Notes: a model not told the origin generated them from the sequence alone. Shown: positions 23,289 through 31,383, counted from the first letter of the stretch. The stretch: 64,000 bases of DNA from Anaeromyxobacter paludicola (GCF_023169965.1 NZ_AP025592.1:992001-1056000), one strand, 5' to 3'. Program-made: numbers and translations.

Positions 23289-23987
23289 CTAGCGCTTCGA
23301 CTTGCGCGCCGGCTTGGCGTTTCGCGCCGCCACCTTCCGCGGCGCCTTGCGGGCGGCGGCCTTCGCCGCGAGCTTCTTGCGCGCGCCGTTGCGGGCCGCC
23401 TTCTGCGCCCGCTTCGGCTTGAGGCCGCCGGTGAGCCGCCCGAACTCGGCCGGCCCGATGTACTTCACGTCCACGAGGGCCTGGAAGATCCGGTTGGCCT
23501 CGACCTCGACCCGCTCCTGGTCGGAGCGCACCACGAGGTCCGGGTGGACCGGCGGCTCGTAGGGATCGTCGTAGCCCGGCACGTTCTTGATCTCGCCCGC
23601 CATCGCCTTGCGCAGCCGTCCGGAGCGCTCCTGGAGCGTCGTGAAGTCGCACTCGACGAAGATCTCGACGAAGCGCCGGATCTCGCGCTTGAGCTGCTCG
23701 CGAGGCTCGCGGTGCGGCGAGAGGGAGGCGCAGACCGCCACCGCGCCGTTGCGGGCGAGCAGCTTGGCGACGTAGCCGAGCCGGCGGACCGCCACGTCCC
23801 GGTCGTCCTTGGTGTTGCCGAGCCCGCTCGTGAGGACCTGGGCCGGGTCCTCGCCGTCGAGCAGCTCGGCGGGACGGCCCACCGCGGCGAGCCGCTTCGT
23901 GAGGTAGCTCGCGAGGGTGGTCTTGCCGGCGCCGTTCATGCCGGTGATCCAGATGACGAACCCGCTGCTCTGCGGCTGCGATTCCAT
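23289..23987 (-). CDS. APS-kinase-like protein with histone-like tail
   Basis: 232 residues. Residues 1-185 are an adenylylsulfate-kinase (CysC) domain: P-loop GMNGAGKT (16-23), LDGEDPAQVLTSGLG, the acceptor-Ser loop CASLSPHREPR (86-95), and a lid region ending in GYDDPYEPPVHPD. The last 45 residues are almost only Lys, Ala and Arg, like histone H1/AlgP repeats, which is not part of normal CysC. The enzyme would phosphorylate APS to PAPS; the tail suggests nucleic-acid binding or localisation. The ATG at 23987, with gggaggc upstream, is chosen over a frame extended by 64 residues. Confidence 0.8.
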   Translation of the reverse strand: MESQPQSSGFVIWITGMNGAGKTTLASYLTKRLAAVGRPAELLDGEDPAQVLTSGLGNTKDDRDVAVRRLGYVAKLLARNGAVAVCASLSPHREPREQLKREIRRFVEIFVECDFTTLQERSGRLRKAMAGEIKNVPGYDDPYEPPVHPDLVVRSDQERVEVEANRIFQALVDVKYIGPAEFGRLTGGLKPKRAQKAARNGARKKLAAKAAARKAPRKVAARNAKPARKSKR

Positions 23988-24068
23988 CTTGCCTCCCCGG
24001 ACGGGTCGGGCGCGCGGGGCGGCGGAATGCGGCCCCGGCAGCCTCGGGAAAAAACCTGAATGATTTGC

Positions 24069-24113
24069 AGTATACCCGGCAGATCGCCCGAAAGAAAGAG
24101 AACGATTGCCGGG
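24069..24113 (-). promoter_or_regulatory. Candidate promoter and inverted repeat upstream of the APS-kinase-like gene
   Basis: TATACT (24069-24074, minus strand) is a near-consensus -10. The -35 position is poor. An inverted repeat (cccggca 24075-24081, tgccggg 24107-24113) spans the spacer and the -35 region, as expected for regulator control. The gene-free stretch 23988-24228 is otherwise featureless but relatively AT-rich. Confidence 0.4.
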
Positions 24114-24228
24114 CACTATCCAGCAAAGCCCTGCAATTCCGGCCGGTTCGCGCTTTGGCTTGACTGTCCGTGCAAACACGCCCCGGACGGGGGCGTCCCT
24201 TGGACGGCGCGCGTGGCGACGTCGAGCG

Positions 24229-24918
24229 CTAGAGCGGCCGCGCCGTTCCGCAGGCGCAGCCGGGCTGCCGGACGGTCACCCGAGCCGCCGGATGGCCGCG
24301 GACGAGCTCGATGCGCCGCGCGCGCGGCTCCGGCGTGAGGAACGCGAGCAGCAGCGTGAGCTCGAGGGCGGCCAGGGCGGAGGTGGCGGCGTAGCCGGCG
24401 GGGAGCCCCGTCCGCTCGCTACCGGCCCGGAAGGAGCACTCGAAGCAGGGGCCGCCCACCGGGACCACCGTCACGGTGCCCCCCTCCCCGTCCACCTCGG
24501 CCACCACGTGCGGCAGGCGCGCCTCGAAGCAGGCCTTCGCGGCGGCGCGGGTCGCGTCCGGGGACTCGAGGCAGACGAGCGCGGCGGTCGGCCCGGGACC
24601 CCGGCCCTCGGGCTCGGCGTAGACGAAGCGGTTGGCGGCGTCCACCGCCTCGAGCGCCAGCTCGAGCCGCGGCTTGCCCTCGTCGGCCGGCCCGTAGAGC
24701 CAGCCGGACCGGTCCGCCGGAGACACCGGCGCGGCGTCGTCCACGATGACCGCGCCCACGCCCGACTCCGCCAGGTAGATCAGCGCCGGTCCGGCGAGCG
24801 GGCCGGCGCCGTACACCTTCACCCGGGCCGCGCGGAGCCGCTCCTGCCCCATCTCGCCCACCCCGGGGAGGATGAGCTGCCGTGCGTACCGCGCGATCTC
24901 CGCTTCCGAAAGCGCCAT
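24229..24918 (-). CDS. E1-like (ThiF/MoeB) protein with degenerate adenylation site
   Basis: 229 residues. The N-terminus is canonical for MoeB/ThiF proteins: RYARQLILPGVGEMGQ (10-25), where the second Arg normally reaches the ATP of the partner subunit. The nucleotide loop is altered (GAGPLAG, 37-43). The SNLxRQ motif is replaced by a DRSGWLY segment, and the Asp of the D-x-x-D-N motif is not clear. A C-x-x-C pair (158, 161) and a C-x-C (221, 223) remain, probably binding zinc. It follows the tusA-like gene by 18 bases. I infer a non-catalytic partner of the MoeB-like protein at 25185. Confidence 0.75.
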   Translation of the reverse strand: MALSEAEIARYARQLILPGVGEMGQERLRAARVKVYGAGPLAGPALIYLAESGVGAVIVDDAAPVSPADRSGWLYGPADEGKPRLELALEAVDAANRFVYAEPEGRGPGPTAALVCLESPDATRAAAKACFEARLPHVVAEVDGEGGTVTVVPVGGPCFECSFRAGSERTGLPAGYAATSALAALELTLLLAFLTPEPRARRIELVRGHPAARVTVRQPGCACGTARPL

Positions 24919-24936
24919 CTCTCGCTCCGTGGACGA

Positions 24937-25188
24937 CTAGAACGCCGCCTCTCGCGGCAAGCCCTTCTCCAGCACCACCGCCCACGCGCCCGCCCCCTCG
25001 CCGCTGGCCGGGGCGCGCGACAGCACCCGGTGGCCCTCCTCCTCGGCGGTGCGGGGCACGCTGTCGAGCGGCTCCCCCTCCTGGAGCAGCACCTCCAGCC
25101 GCTCCCCCGGCGCGAGCCGGTCGAGGGCGATCCGCGTCTTCACCCAGGTCATCGGGCAGGCGTAGGCGCGGATGTCGAGCCGGCTCAC
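24937..25188 (-). CDS. TusA-family sulfur carrier
   Basis: An 83-residue protein starting with GTG inside the stop of the MoeB-like gene (GTGA). The start RLDIRAYACPMTWVKTRIAL matches TusA/SirA: a short strand, then the CPxP-type active-site motif (here CPMTW) with the persulfide-carrying Cys, then an amphipathic helix. TusA proteins receive persulfide sulfur from a desulfurase and hand it to tRNA thiolation, molybdopterin or sulfur-oxidation enzymes. Its position between two E1-like genes suggests sulfur delivery coupled to adenylation. Confidence 0.8.
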   Translation of the reverse strand: MSRLDIRAYACPMTWVKTRIALDRLAPGERLEVLLQEGEPLDSVPRTAEEEGHRVLSRAPASGEGAGAWAVVLEKGLPREAAF

Positions 25189-25913
25189 GCCGCGCCCCCG
25201 CTCGGCGCCGGCTCGGCCGCCACCCCGACGCGCCGACCGCCCTCGCAGCCGATGCAGTCCATCCGCTTTCGGACCGGCACGAACCGGGCCCGCGCCGACC
25301 GGGCGTCGTAGACGAGCAGCCGCCCCGCGTAGGCGCCGCGCTCGCCGGAGAGGAGCCGCAGCGCCTCCTGGGCCATGAGCGTGCCGGCGATGCCGGCGAG
25401 CGGCCCCAGCACGCCCGCCTCCGCGCAGCTCGGGACCGAGCCGGGCGGGGGCGCCGCCTCGAACAGGCAGCGCAGGCACCCCGCCACCCCGGGCGCGATG
25501 GTGAAGAGCTGCGCGGTGTAGCGGAGCACGCCGCCGTGGACGAGGAGCCGCCCGGTCGCGACCGCCACGTCGCTCGCGAGGAACTTGGTCGAGAAGTTGT
25601 CCGAGCCGTCCACGATGAGATCGGCGGCGCGCGCGAGCTCCAGGGCGGAGGCGTCGTCGAAGCGGCGATCCACCGCCTCCACCTTCACGCCCGGGTGGAC
25701 GCGCGCCAGCCTTCGCGCCGCCGCCACGACCTTGCGCTCCCCCAGGTCCCGCTCGCCGAAGAGCGGCTGCCGGTTCAGGTTCGAGGTCTCGACGGCGTCG
25801 TCGTCCACCAGCACGAGCCGGCCCACGCCCGCCGCCGCGAGCGTGAGCGCCACCGGCCCACCGAGGCCGCCGGCTCCGACGACGAGGACGCTGCGGCGCG
25901 AGAGGTCGCTCAT
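25185..25913 (-). CDS. MoeB/ThiF-like E1 adenylyltransferase lacking the N-terminal arm
   Basis: 242 residues. It has the nucleotide loop GAGGLG (13-18), the acidic VDDD, the SNLNRQ motif with Arg48, Lys61, and Asp105 in DGSDN: the full adenylation site. Zinc ligands are CLRC (146, 149) and CIGC (220, 223). Cys163 in PSCAEAGVLG is the E1-type catalytic cysteine. Normal MoeB begins about 20-30 residues earlier with an RYxRQ segment. That arm is absent here but present in the companion at 24229. It should adenylate the C-terminal Gly of a ubiquitin-like or sulfur-carrier protein, none of which is encoded in the window. Confidence 0.85.
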   Translation of the reverse strand: MSDLSRRSVLVVGAGGLGGPVALTLAAAGVGRLVLVDDDAVETSNLNRQPLFGERDLGERKVVAAARRLARVHPGVKVEAVDRRFDDASALELARAADLIVDGSDNFSTKFLASDVAVATGRLLVHGGVLRYTAQLFTIAPGVAGCLRCLFEAAPPPGSVPSCAEAGVLGPLAGIAGTLMAQEALRLLSGERGAYAGRLLVYDARSARARFVPVRKRMDCIGCEGGRRVGVAAEPAPSGGAA

Positions 25914-25965
25914 GGGTGCCAGTTGTATGGGAAGTGCGCCCCCGCGGGCAAGGAGGACGCAAAGG

Positions 25966-26847
25966 GTGTATGGGAGCCGCGTGACCTCGCTCCGACGCGC
26001 CCTCTGTCCCGCCGCCCTGCTCGCGGCCGCCTGCGCCCACGCGCCGCCGCCGCCGCTCTCGGATCCGCCGCTGCCGCAGGCCCGCCTCGCGCTCCGGGCG
26101 CCGGAGCGGATCACGGCCCCGCTCGGCCCCACCCGGCTCGCCGTCCGCCTCCGCAACGAGGGGAACCGCTGGGCGCTGCTGGAGGTCGATCCGCACCTGC
26201 TCGCCGTCGAGGGGCGCGACGAGGCCGGCCATCCCCTCCTCTGCCGCGCGCCGAAGCGGGCCCGCGCCCGGGCCCCGCTCGAGCTGCGGCCGGGCGCGAG
26301 CCGCACGCTGGTCGTCCACCTCGAGGATCGCTGCGCGGTGGCGACGCCGGGGAGCTACACGCTCCTCTTCTCGTACCGCGCCCCCGCCGCCGAGGGGCAG
26401 GAGCCCTACGAGGTGGCCCCGGTCGAGGTGAAGCTCACCGTCGCGCCGGCCTCGGCGCCGCCCGCGCCGTCGCCCGCGCCCGCTCCGGCCGCCGGCGGTC
26501 CCGCCGAGGCGGTCCCCTCCCCGGCGGCGCCCGCTGCTCCGGCCACGCCGGCCGCCCCCGCGCCGCGGGCCGACGCCGCTCCGGCGACGCCGGCGCCCCC
26601 GGCATCGCCGCCCGGGGCCGCGGCGCCCGCGCCGGGGCCGGACGGCGTCGCCGCGCGGAACGCCTGCGTCGATCGCGAGCTGGCCCGCCGCGGGCTCAAC
26701 GCCTTCGGCGACCGTCCCGGGACGGTGTACGCCGGCGGCACGCCGCTCTTCGACGAGCGGACCGGCCGCACCGCGGACCGCCACGAGCACGTCCTCTCCC
26801 GGCAGCCGTCGATCGCCGCGGCGTGCCCGGCGAGCCCGGCGCGCTGA
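25966..26847 (+). CDS. Putative lipoprotein with Ala/Pro-rich linker
   Basis: 293 residues from a GTG preceded by aggagg at good spacing; a GTG five codons later is the alternative. A short signal peptide ends at LLAAAC, a weak lipobox. Residues about 35-150 form a beta-sandwich-like region (RLAVRLRNEGNRWALLEVDP, SYTLLFSYRAP). Residues 150-230 are an Ala/Pro repeat linker. The C-terminal 65 residues contain a distinct Cys-containing domain (NACVDRELARRGLNAFGDRP). It is divergent from the E1-like operon. Function is unknown. Confidence 0.65.
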   Translation: MYGSRVTSLRRALCPAALLAAACAHAPPPPLSDPPLPQARLALRAPERITAPLGPTRLAVRLRNEGNRWALLEVDPHLLAVEGRDEAGHPLLCRAPKRARARAPLELRPGASRTLVVHLEDRCAVATPGSYTLLFSYRAPAAEGQEPYEVAPVEVKLTVAPASAPPAPSPAPAPAAGGPAEAVPSPAAPAAPATPAAPAPRADAAPATPAPPASPPGAAAPAPGPDGVAARNACVDRELARRGLNAFGDRPGTVYAGGTPLFDERTGRTADRHEHVLSRQPSIAAACPASPAR

Positions 26848-26868
26848 ACGAGGTCCGGCCGGCGGGCG

Positions 26869-27243
26869 TCAGATCGAGACGACCGCCCCGCCGCGCCCGA
26901 AGCGCCAGAGGGCCGGCAGGCTCTCGATGGCGTCGAGGCCGAGCGCCGCCGCGTCGCCGGAGAGGCCGGCGAGCCGCACCGCGGTGTCGCAGGCGACCAC
27001 CCGCAGCCCGAGGTGCGCGCGGGCCTCGTCGAGCGTCTCGCGGATCGACGGCACGCCGGCCGCGGCCGCCTCGTGGGGCGCGCCCTCGTCGAAGCGGTCG
27101 AGCGCCCAGGCGCGCAGCGCGTCGAAGAAGAGCGCCAGCCGGACGTCGTCGCCGAGCGCCGCCGCCGTGGCCGCGAGCGTCGCGGCCTGGTAGCGGGCCT
27201 CCCAGCCGGTAGACCGGAGCAGGAACAGCGCCGGCGAGGCCAT
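26869..27243 (-). CDS. DsrE/DsrF-like small protein
   Basis: A 124-residue single-domain protein. The N-terminal strand-helix (PALFLLRSTGWEARYQAATLA), LALFFDALRAW and the Cys-containing segment VVACDTAVRLAG fit the DsrE/YchN fold. In that fold a conserved Cys accepts persulfide sulfur in TusBCD- or DsrEFH-type relays. Its ATG overlaps the stop of the PilZ-Hsp70 gene, so the two are co-translated. The start is fixed by that overlap; upstream the frame is only a shadow of the neighbouring gene. Confidence 0.7.
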   Translation of the reverse strand: MASPALFLLRSTGWEARYQAATLAATAAALGDDVRLALFFDALRAWALDRFDEGAPHEAAAAGVPSIRETLDEARAHLGLRVVACDTAVRLAGLSGDAAALGLDAIESLPALWRFGRGGAVVSI

Positions 27244-29480
27244 CAGCGCCTCCCGAAGAGGCGCCCGAAGAGCCCCTTCTTCTCGCCGGCGTCGCGCGCC
27301 GGAGCCGGCGGGCCGCCGCCCTCGCCGGCCCGCTCGAGCGGCCGCGCCCCCTCGGGCGCGCTCTGGGCCTCGGGCAGCTGCAGCTTCTCCCGGAGCGACT
27401 CGGGCGTGTCGAGCGTGGCGAGCTGCGCCGCGGTCACCTGCCCCGTCGCGAGGTTCCGCGCCTCCACCGACAGGATGCCCTCCTGGCCGAGCGAGAACTC
27501 GACCGAGAGCCGCACCTCGCCGCGCGGCGCGGGCGGGAGCCCCTCGAGGCGGACCGTCCCGAGGTACTCGCACTCCGAGGCCTTGGGCGAGTCGCCCTGG
27601 AACACCGCCAGCTCGAGCTCCTCCTGCCCGTCGCGGGTGGTCGCGATCTCGTAGCCCTTGCGCGCCGGCAGCCGGCTGTTGCGCGGCAGCACCGGCGCCA
27701 TCCGCCCGCCGGGCAGCCCGACGCCGATCCCCATCGCGAGCACGTCGATGAGCACCACCGAGTCGATGCGGGTCTCGGAGTCGGCGAGCAGCGCCGCGCC
27801 GATCGCGACCGCCTCGTCGGGGTGGATGCTCTTGTTCGGCTCGCGCCCGAAGGCCTCGCGGACCTTGCGCCAGACGAGCGGCATCCGGCTCTGGCCGCCG
27901 ACGAGCAGCACGTCGTCGAGGTCGTCTGGGCCGAGCCCCCGGGCCGAGAGGACGTCGCGGCAGACCTGGACGGTCCGGTCCACGAGCCGCCCGGTGAGCT
28001 CCTCCAGCTCGGCGCGCGTCACCTCCACCTCGAGGTCCGCCGGCTTCCCGGCCGCGTCCCGCAGGAGGAACGGCACCCGGGCCACCGCCCGCTCCGCCGT
28101 GGAGAGCGCGATCTTGGTCTCCTCGGCCGCGTCCCGCAGCCGCTGCCAGACCACGCGGTCGTCGGGGAGCTGCAGCCCGGTCCGCTCGACGAAGGCGTAG
28201 GCGAGGTGGTCCACGAGCTGGTTGTCGAAGTCCACCCCGCCGAGGAAGGTGTCGCCGCCGGTCGAGACCACCTCGTAGATGTCGCCCTGGATCTCGAGCA
28301 CCGAGGCGTCGAAGGTCCCGCCGCCGAGGTCGTAGATGAGGACCCGCTCGTCGAGCCCGCGGCCGTGGCCGAACGCGAGCGCCGCGGCGGTGGGCTCGTT
28401 CACGATGCGGACGATGTCCAGCCCGGCGAGCTTGCCGGCCTCCCGGACCGCCTGGCGCTGGTGGTCGTTGTAGTAGGCCGGGACGGTGACGATGGCCCGG
28501 TCCACGGTGAAGCCGAGCGCCTCGGTGGCGACGGTGCGGATCTCCTGCAGCACCAGGGCCGAGACCTGCTGGAGGGAGAAGTCGCGCCCGGCGAAGCGGA
28601 CCGCGGCGGCGCCGTCGTGCCCCTCCACGATCTCGTAGCTGAACCGGTCGCGGCAGGCCTGCACCGTGGGGCTCGCGAAGCGGCGGCCGACGAGCCGCTT
28701 CGAGCCGTAGACGGTGTTGCGCGGGTTCACCAGCATCTGCCCCTTCGCGGCGTGCCCCACGAGGAGGCGCCCGTGCTCGTCGTAGGCGGCGATGGAGGGG
28801 ATGGTGCGGTAGCCCTGGCGCGAGGAGAGGACCCGCGCCTTGCCGCCCTGCACGACGGCGACGCAGGAGTTGGTGGTGCCGAGGTCGATGCCCACCACGA
28901 GCGACTTCCGCGCGCTCGCGGCGGCCGCTCCCCGCGCCTCCTCGCCGGACGGGCTGGCGGGCGGCGTGGCCGGAGCGGGCGCGGTGCGCGGGCCAGGCGC
29001 GGCGACCGGCGCGTGCGCGGAAGGTGCCCGGGGCGCGGCGACCGGCGCGGCCGTCGTCGGGGGCGCCGGGGGCCGGGGCGGGGCGGAGGCGGCGGCCGGC
29101 GCGGACGCCGCCGGGCTCCCGGCGGGCGGCGAGCCCGGGAGGTGGGCGGCCACGATCTCCTCGAGCAGCGCCTGGCCGGCCGGATCGATCTCGACGAGCC
29201 GCACGCCCATGCCGGGGTCCCGGGGGGGCTCGCCCGGCGCGGCGGGGGACTGGGTGCGGGTGACGACGCCCTTGGCCCGGATCTGCCGGGCGCCCGCGTC
29301 CACCTCGACGAGCAGCGTCACCGGCGTCCCGACCGGCTTCGGGTCGCGGGTGCGGATGAAGAGCCCCCCCCGCGACAGGTTCACGGCCTGCCGCTCGACG
29401 AGGTCGTCGAGCGTCCCGTAGGAGAGCTTGATGCTGAGGCCTACCGCGACGCGTGGTTCGCGCCGCCTCTCGTCCGCCAT
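27243..29480 (-). CDS. PilZ-Hsp70 fusion protein
   Basis: 745 residues. Residues 1-115 form a PilZ-type domain, with RxxxR (RREPR) near the start and the NLSRGG motif at about 34-39. These are the two cyclic-di-GMP-contacting signatures. An Ala/Pro-rich linker covers about 115-190. The rest is an Hsp70: GIDLGTTNSCVAVV, NEPTAAALAF, YDLGGGTFDASVLEI, LLVGGQSRMPLVW, and a beta-type substrate-binding domain. A short Glu/Gly-rich end (KKGLFGRLFGRR) replaces the normal lid. The architecture suggests a chaperone whose activity or location answers to a second messenger. It is coupled to the DsrE-like gene. Confidence 0.88.
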   Translation of the reverse strand: MADERRREPRVAVGLSIKLSYGTLDDLVERQAVNLSRGGLFIRTRDPKPVGTPVTLLVEVDAGARQIRAKGVVTRTQSPAAPGEPPRDPGMGVRLVEIDPAGQALLEEIVAAHLPGSPPAGSPAASAPAAASAPPRPPAPPTTAAPVAAPRAPSAHAPVAAPGPRTAPAPATPPASPSGEEARGAAAASARKSLVVGIDLGTTNSCVAVVQGGKARVLSSRQGYRTIPSIAAYDEHGRLLVGHAAKGQMLVNPRNTVYGSKRLVGRRFASPTVQACRDRFSYEIVEGHDGAAAVRFAGRDFSLQQVSALVLQEIRTVATEALGFTVDRAIVTVPAYYNDHQRQAVREAGKLAGLDIVRIVNEPTAAALAFGHGRGLDERVLIYDLGGGTFDASVLEIQGDIYEVVSTGGDTFLGGVDFDNQLVDHLAYAFVERTGLQLPDDRVVWQRLRDAAEETKIALSTAERAVARVPFLLRDAAGKPADLEVEVTRAELEELTGRLVDRTVQVCRDVLSARGLGPDDLDDVLLVGGQSRMPLVWRKVREAFGREPNKSIHPDEAVAIGAALLADSETRIDSVVLIDVLAMGIGVGLPGGRMAPVLPRNSRLPARKGYEIATTRDGQEELELAVFQGDSPKASECEYLGTVRLEGLPPAPRGEVRLSVEFSLGQEGILSVEARNLATGQVTAAQLATLDTPESLREKLQLPEAQSAPEGARPLERAGEGGGPPAPARDAGEKKGLFGRLFGRR

Positions 29481-29607
29481 AGGGCGTGCATCTTACCCCC
29501 GTTCTGGGGCCTCGGCCCAAAATCCCCCTTGCCTTCGCCGCTCCGGCGGGGCTTGTCGCACATGACGCCGTCGGAGACTTTTGGACCAGCACCAGAGGGG
29601 AGCCAAC

Positions 29608-30939
29608 ATGGGCCAGGAAGCCGGCAGCACCCGGATGTCGATCGCGCCCGCCAGCGGCAAGCTGGCGGTGCTCCTGCCCGGCCTCGGGGCCGTGGCGACC
29701 ACCCTCATCGGCGGCGTCGAGGCGGTGAAGCGCGGCCTGGCGAAGCCGATCGGGTCCCTGACGCAGATGGGGACGATCCGGCTCGGCAAGCGGACCGAGC
29801 ACCGCTCGCCCCTCATCCGGGAGCTGGTCCCGCTCGCGAGCCTGGAGGACCTCTGCTTCGGGGGCTGGGACGTGTTCCCCGACTCCGCCTTCGACTCGGC
29901 GGCCCACGCCAAGGTGATCGAGCCGGCGCTGCTCGAGCAGGTCCGGGCGCCGCTCGAGGCCATCCGGCCCATGGCGGCGGTCTTCTCCCCCGAGTACGTG
30001 AAGCGGCTCCACGGCACGCACGTGAAGCAGGCCCCGACCAAGCGGGCCCTGGGCGAGGCGCTGCGGGAGGACATCCGCCGCTTCCTGAAGGAGAACGGCT
30101 GCTCCCGCGCCGTGATGGTCTGGTGCGCCTCCACCGAGATCTACATCGAGCGGAGCGCGGTCCACGCGAGCCTCGCCGCGTTCGAGAAGGGGCTCGACGA
30201 GAACGACCCGGCCATCGCCCCCTCGATGATCTACGCCTGGGCCGCGCTGAAGGAGGGCGTGCCGTTCGCGAACGGCGCCCCGAACCTCACCGTGGACGTC
30301 CCGGCCATCGTGGAGCTCGCGCGCAAGCAGCGGCTCCCCATCGCCGGGAAGGACTTCAAGACCGGCCAGACGCTCATGAAGACGGTCATCGCGCCCATGC
30401 TCAAGGCGCGCATGCTCGGGCTCGTCGGCTGGTTCTCGACCAACATCCTCGGGAACCGCGACGGCGAGGTGCTCGACGATCCGGGGAGCTTCAAGACGAA
30501 GGAGGTCTCGAAGCTGTCGGTGCTGGAGCACATCCTGCAGCCGCACCTCTACCCCGACCTCTACGGCCACTTCGACCACAAGGTGAGCATCCACTACTAC
30601 CGGCCGCGCGGCGACAACAAGGAGGGCTGGGACAACATCGACATCGCCGGGTGGCTCGGGTACCCGATGCAGATCAAGGTGAACTTCCTCTGCCGCGACT
30701 CGATCCTGGCCGCTCCGGTGGCGCTCGACCTGGCGCTGTTCATGGACCTCGCGGCGCGCGCGGGCCTCTCCGGCATCCAGGAGTGGCTGTCCTTCTACTT
30801 CAAGAGCCCGATGGTCGCGGAGGGGCTCTACCCGGAGCACGACCTCTTCATCCAGCTCCAGAAGCTCAAGAACACCCTGCGCCACCTCGCCGGCGAGGAG
30901 CTCATCACCCACCTCGGGCTTGATTACTACGAGCACTAG
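29608..30939 (+). CDS. Inositol-1-phosphate synthase-type protein
   Basis: A 443-residue protein starting at ATG 29608 after agagggg. It matches the bacterial/eukaryotic myo-inositol-1-phosphate synthase family: a dinucleotide-binding start (VLLPGLGAVATTLIGG), SMIYAWAALKEGVPFANGAPN, GKDFKTGQTLMKT, GWFSTNILGNRDG, and the catalytic Lys-rich segments near DHKVSIHYYRPRGDN. It would make L-myo-inositol 1-phosphate from glucose 6-phosphate using NAD. It is followed after 15 bases by a ferredoxin gene. The link between the two is unclear. Confidence 0.88.
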   Translation: MGQEAGSTRMSIAPASGKLAVLLPGLGAVATTLIGGVEAVKRGLAKPIGSLTQMGTIRLGKRTEHRSPLIRELVPLASLEDLCFGGWDVFPDSAFDSAAHAKVIEPALLEQVRAPLEAIRPMAAVFSPEYVKRLHGTHVKQAPTKRALGEALREDIRRFLKENGCSRAVMVWCASTEIYIERSAVHASLAAFEKGLDENDPAIAPSMIYAWAALKEGVPFANGAPNLTVDVPAIVELARKQRLPIAGKDFKTGQTLMKTVIAPMLKARMLGLVGWFSTNILGNRDGEVLDDPGSFKTKEVSKLSVLEHILQPHLYPDLYGHFDHKVSIHYYRPRGDNKEGWDNIDIAGWLGYPMQIKVNFLCRDSILAAPVALDLALFMDLAARAGLSGIQEWLSFYFKSPMVAEGLYPEHDLFIQLQKLKNTLRHLAGEELITHLGLDYYEH

Positions 30940-30954
30940 GGACAGGTAGCCCCC

Positions 30955-31284
30955 ATGGCCTACGTCGTCGCGGAGCCCTGCATCAAGTGCAAGTACACGG
31001 ACTGCGTGGAGGTCTGCCCGGTCGACTGCTTCTACGAGGGGCAGAACTTCCTCGTCATCCACCCGGACGAGTGCATCGACTGCGGCGCCTGTGAGCCGGC
31101 CTGCCCCACCAAGGCCATCTTCCCGGAGGAGAGCCTCCCCGAGAAGTGGAAGGAGTACACGGGGCTCAACGCCGATCTCTGCAAGACCTGGCCGAACATC
31201 ACCGAGAAGAAGGACCCGCTGCCCGACGCGGACAAGTTCAAGGACGTCGAGGGCAAGCGCGGCGACCTCGTGATGGAGCCCTAG
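30955..31284 (+). CDS. fdxA: 7Fe-type ferredoxin (FdxA-like)
   Basis: A 109-residue ferredoxin. The cluster motifs are [14 protein letters not shown] and [12 protein letters not shown], with the CP residues exchanged between clusters, giving one [3Fe-4S] and one [4Fe-4S] cluster as in Azotobacter FdI. The C-terminal extension ([20 protein letters not shown]) is typical of FdxA. It starts 15 bases after inositol-phosphate synthase. A hairpin follows. The electron partner is unknown. Confidence 0.93.
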   Translation: MAYVVAEPCIKCKYTDCVEVCPVDCFYEGQNFLVIHPDECIDCGACEPACPTKAIFPEESLPEKWKEYTGLNADLCKTWPNITEKKDPLPDADKFKDVEGKRGDLVMEP

Positions 31285-31291
31285 CTACCCG

Positions 31292-31324
31292 CCGCGGGCC
31301 CTCCCGCAGCGCGGAGGGCCGCGG
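31292..31324 (+). terminator. GC-rich hairpin after fdxA
   Basis: ccgcgg-g-ccctcc pairs with ggaggg-ccgcgg around an 8-base loop, with one bulged G. There is no T-tract. It is likely a rho-assisted stop or an mRNA-stability element. Confidence 0.4.
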
Positions 31325-31383
31325 GGGCGGCCGGCGCCGGGGCGGGGCCGCGGTGAGCGCCCGCGCCCGTGCCGGGCGAAGGG

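Noticed and set aside
27822-30923. A 1033-codon open frame on the plus strand
   Set aside because: It is antisense to the Hsp70 fusion and then out of frame in inositol-phosphate synthase. No domain is recognisable.
26869-31062. A 1397-codon open frame on the minus strand
   Set aside because: Only its last 124 codons (DsrE-like) are protein-like. The rest mirrors the PilZ-Hsp70, inositol-phosphate synthase and ferredoxin genes and consists of Arg/Ala/Gly/His runs typical of shadow frames in GC-rich DNA.
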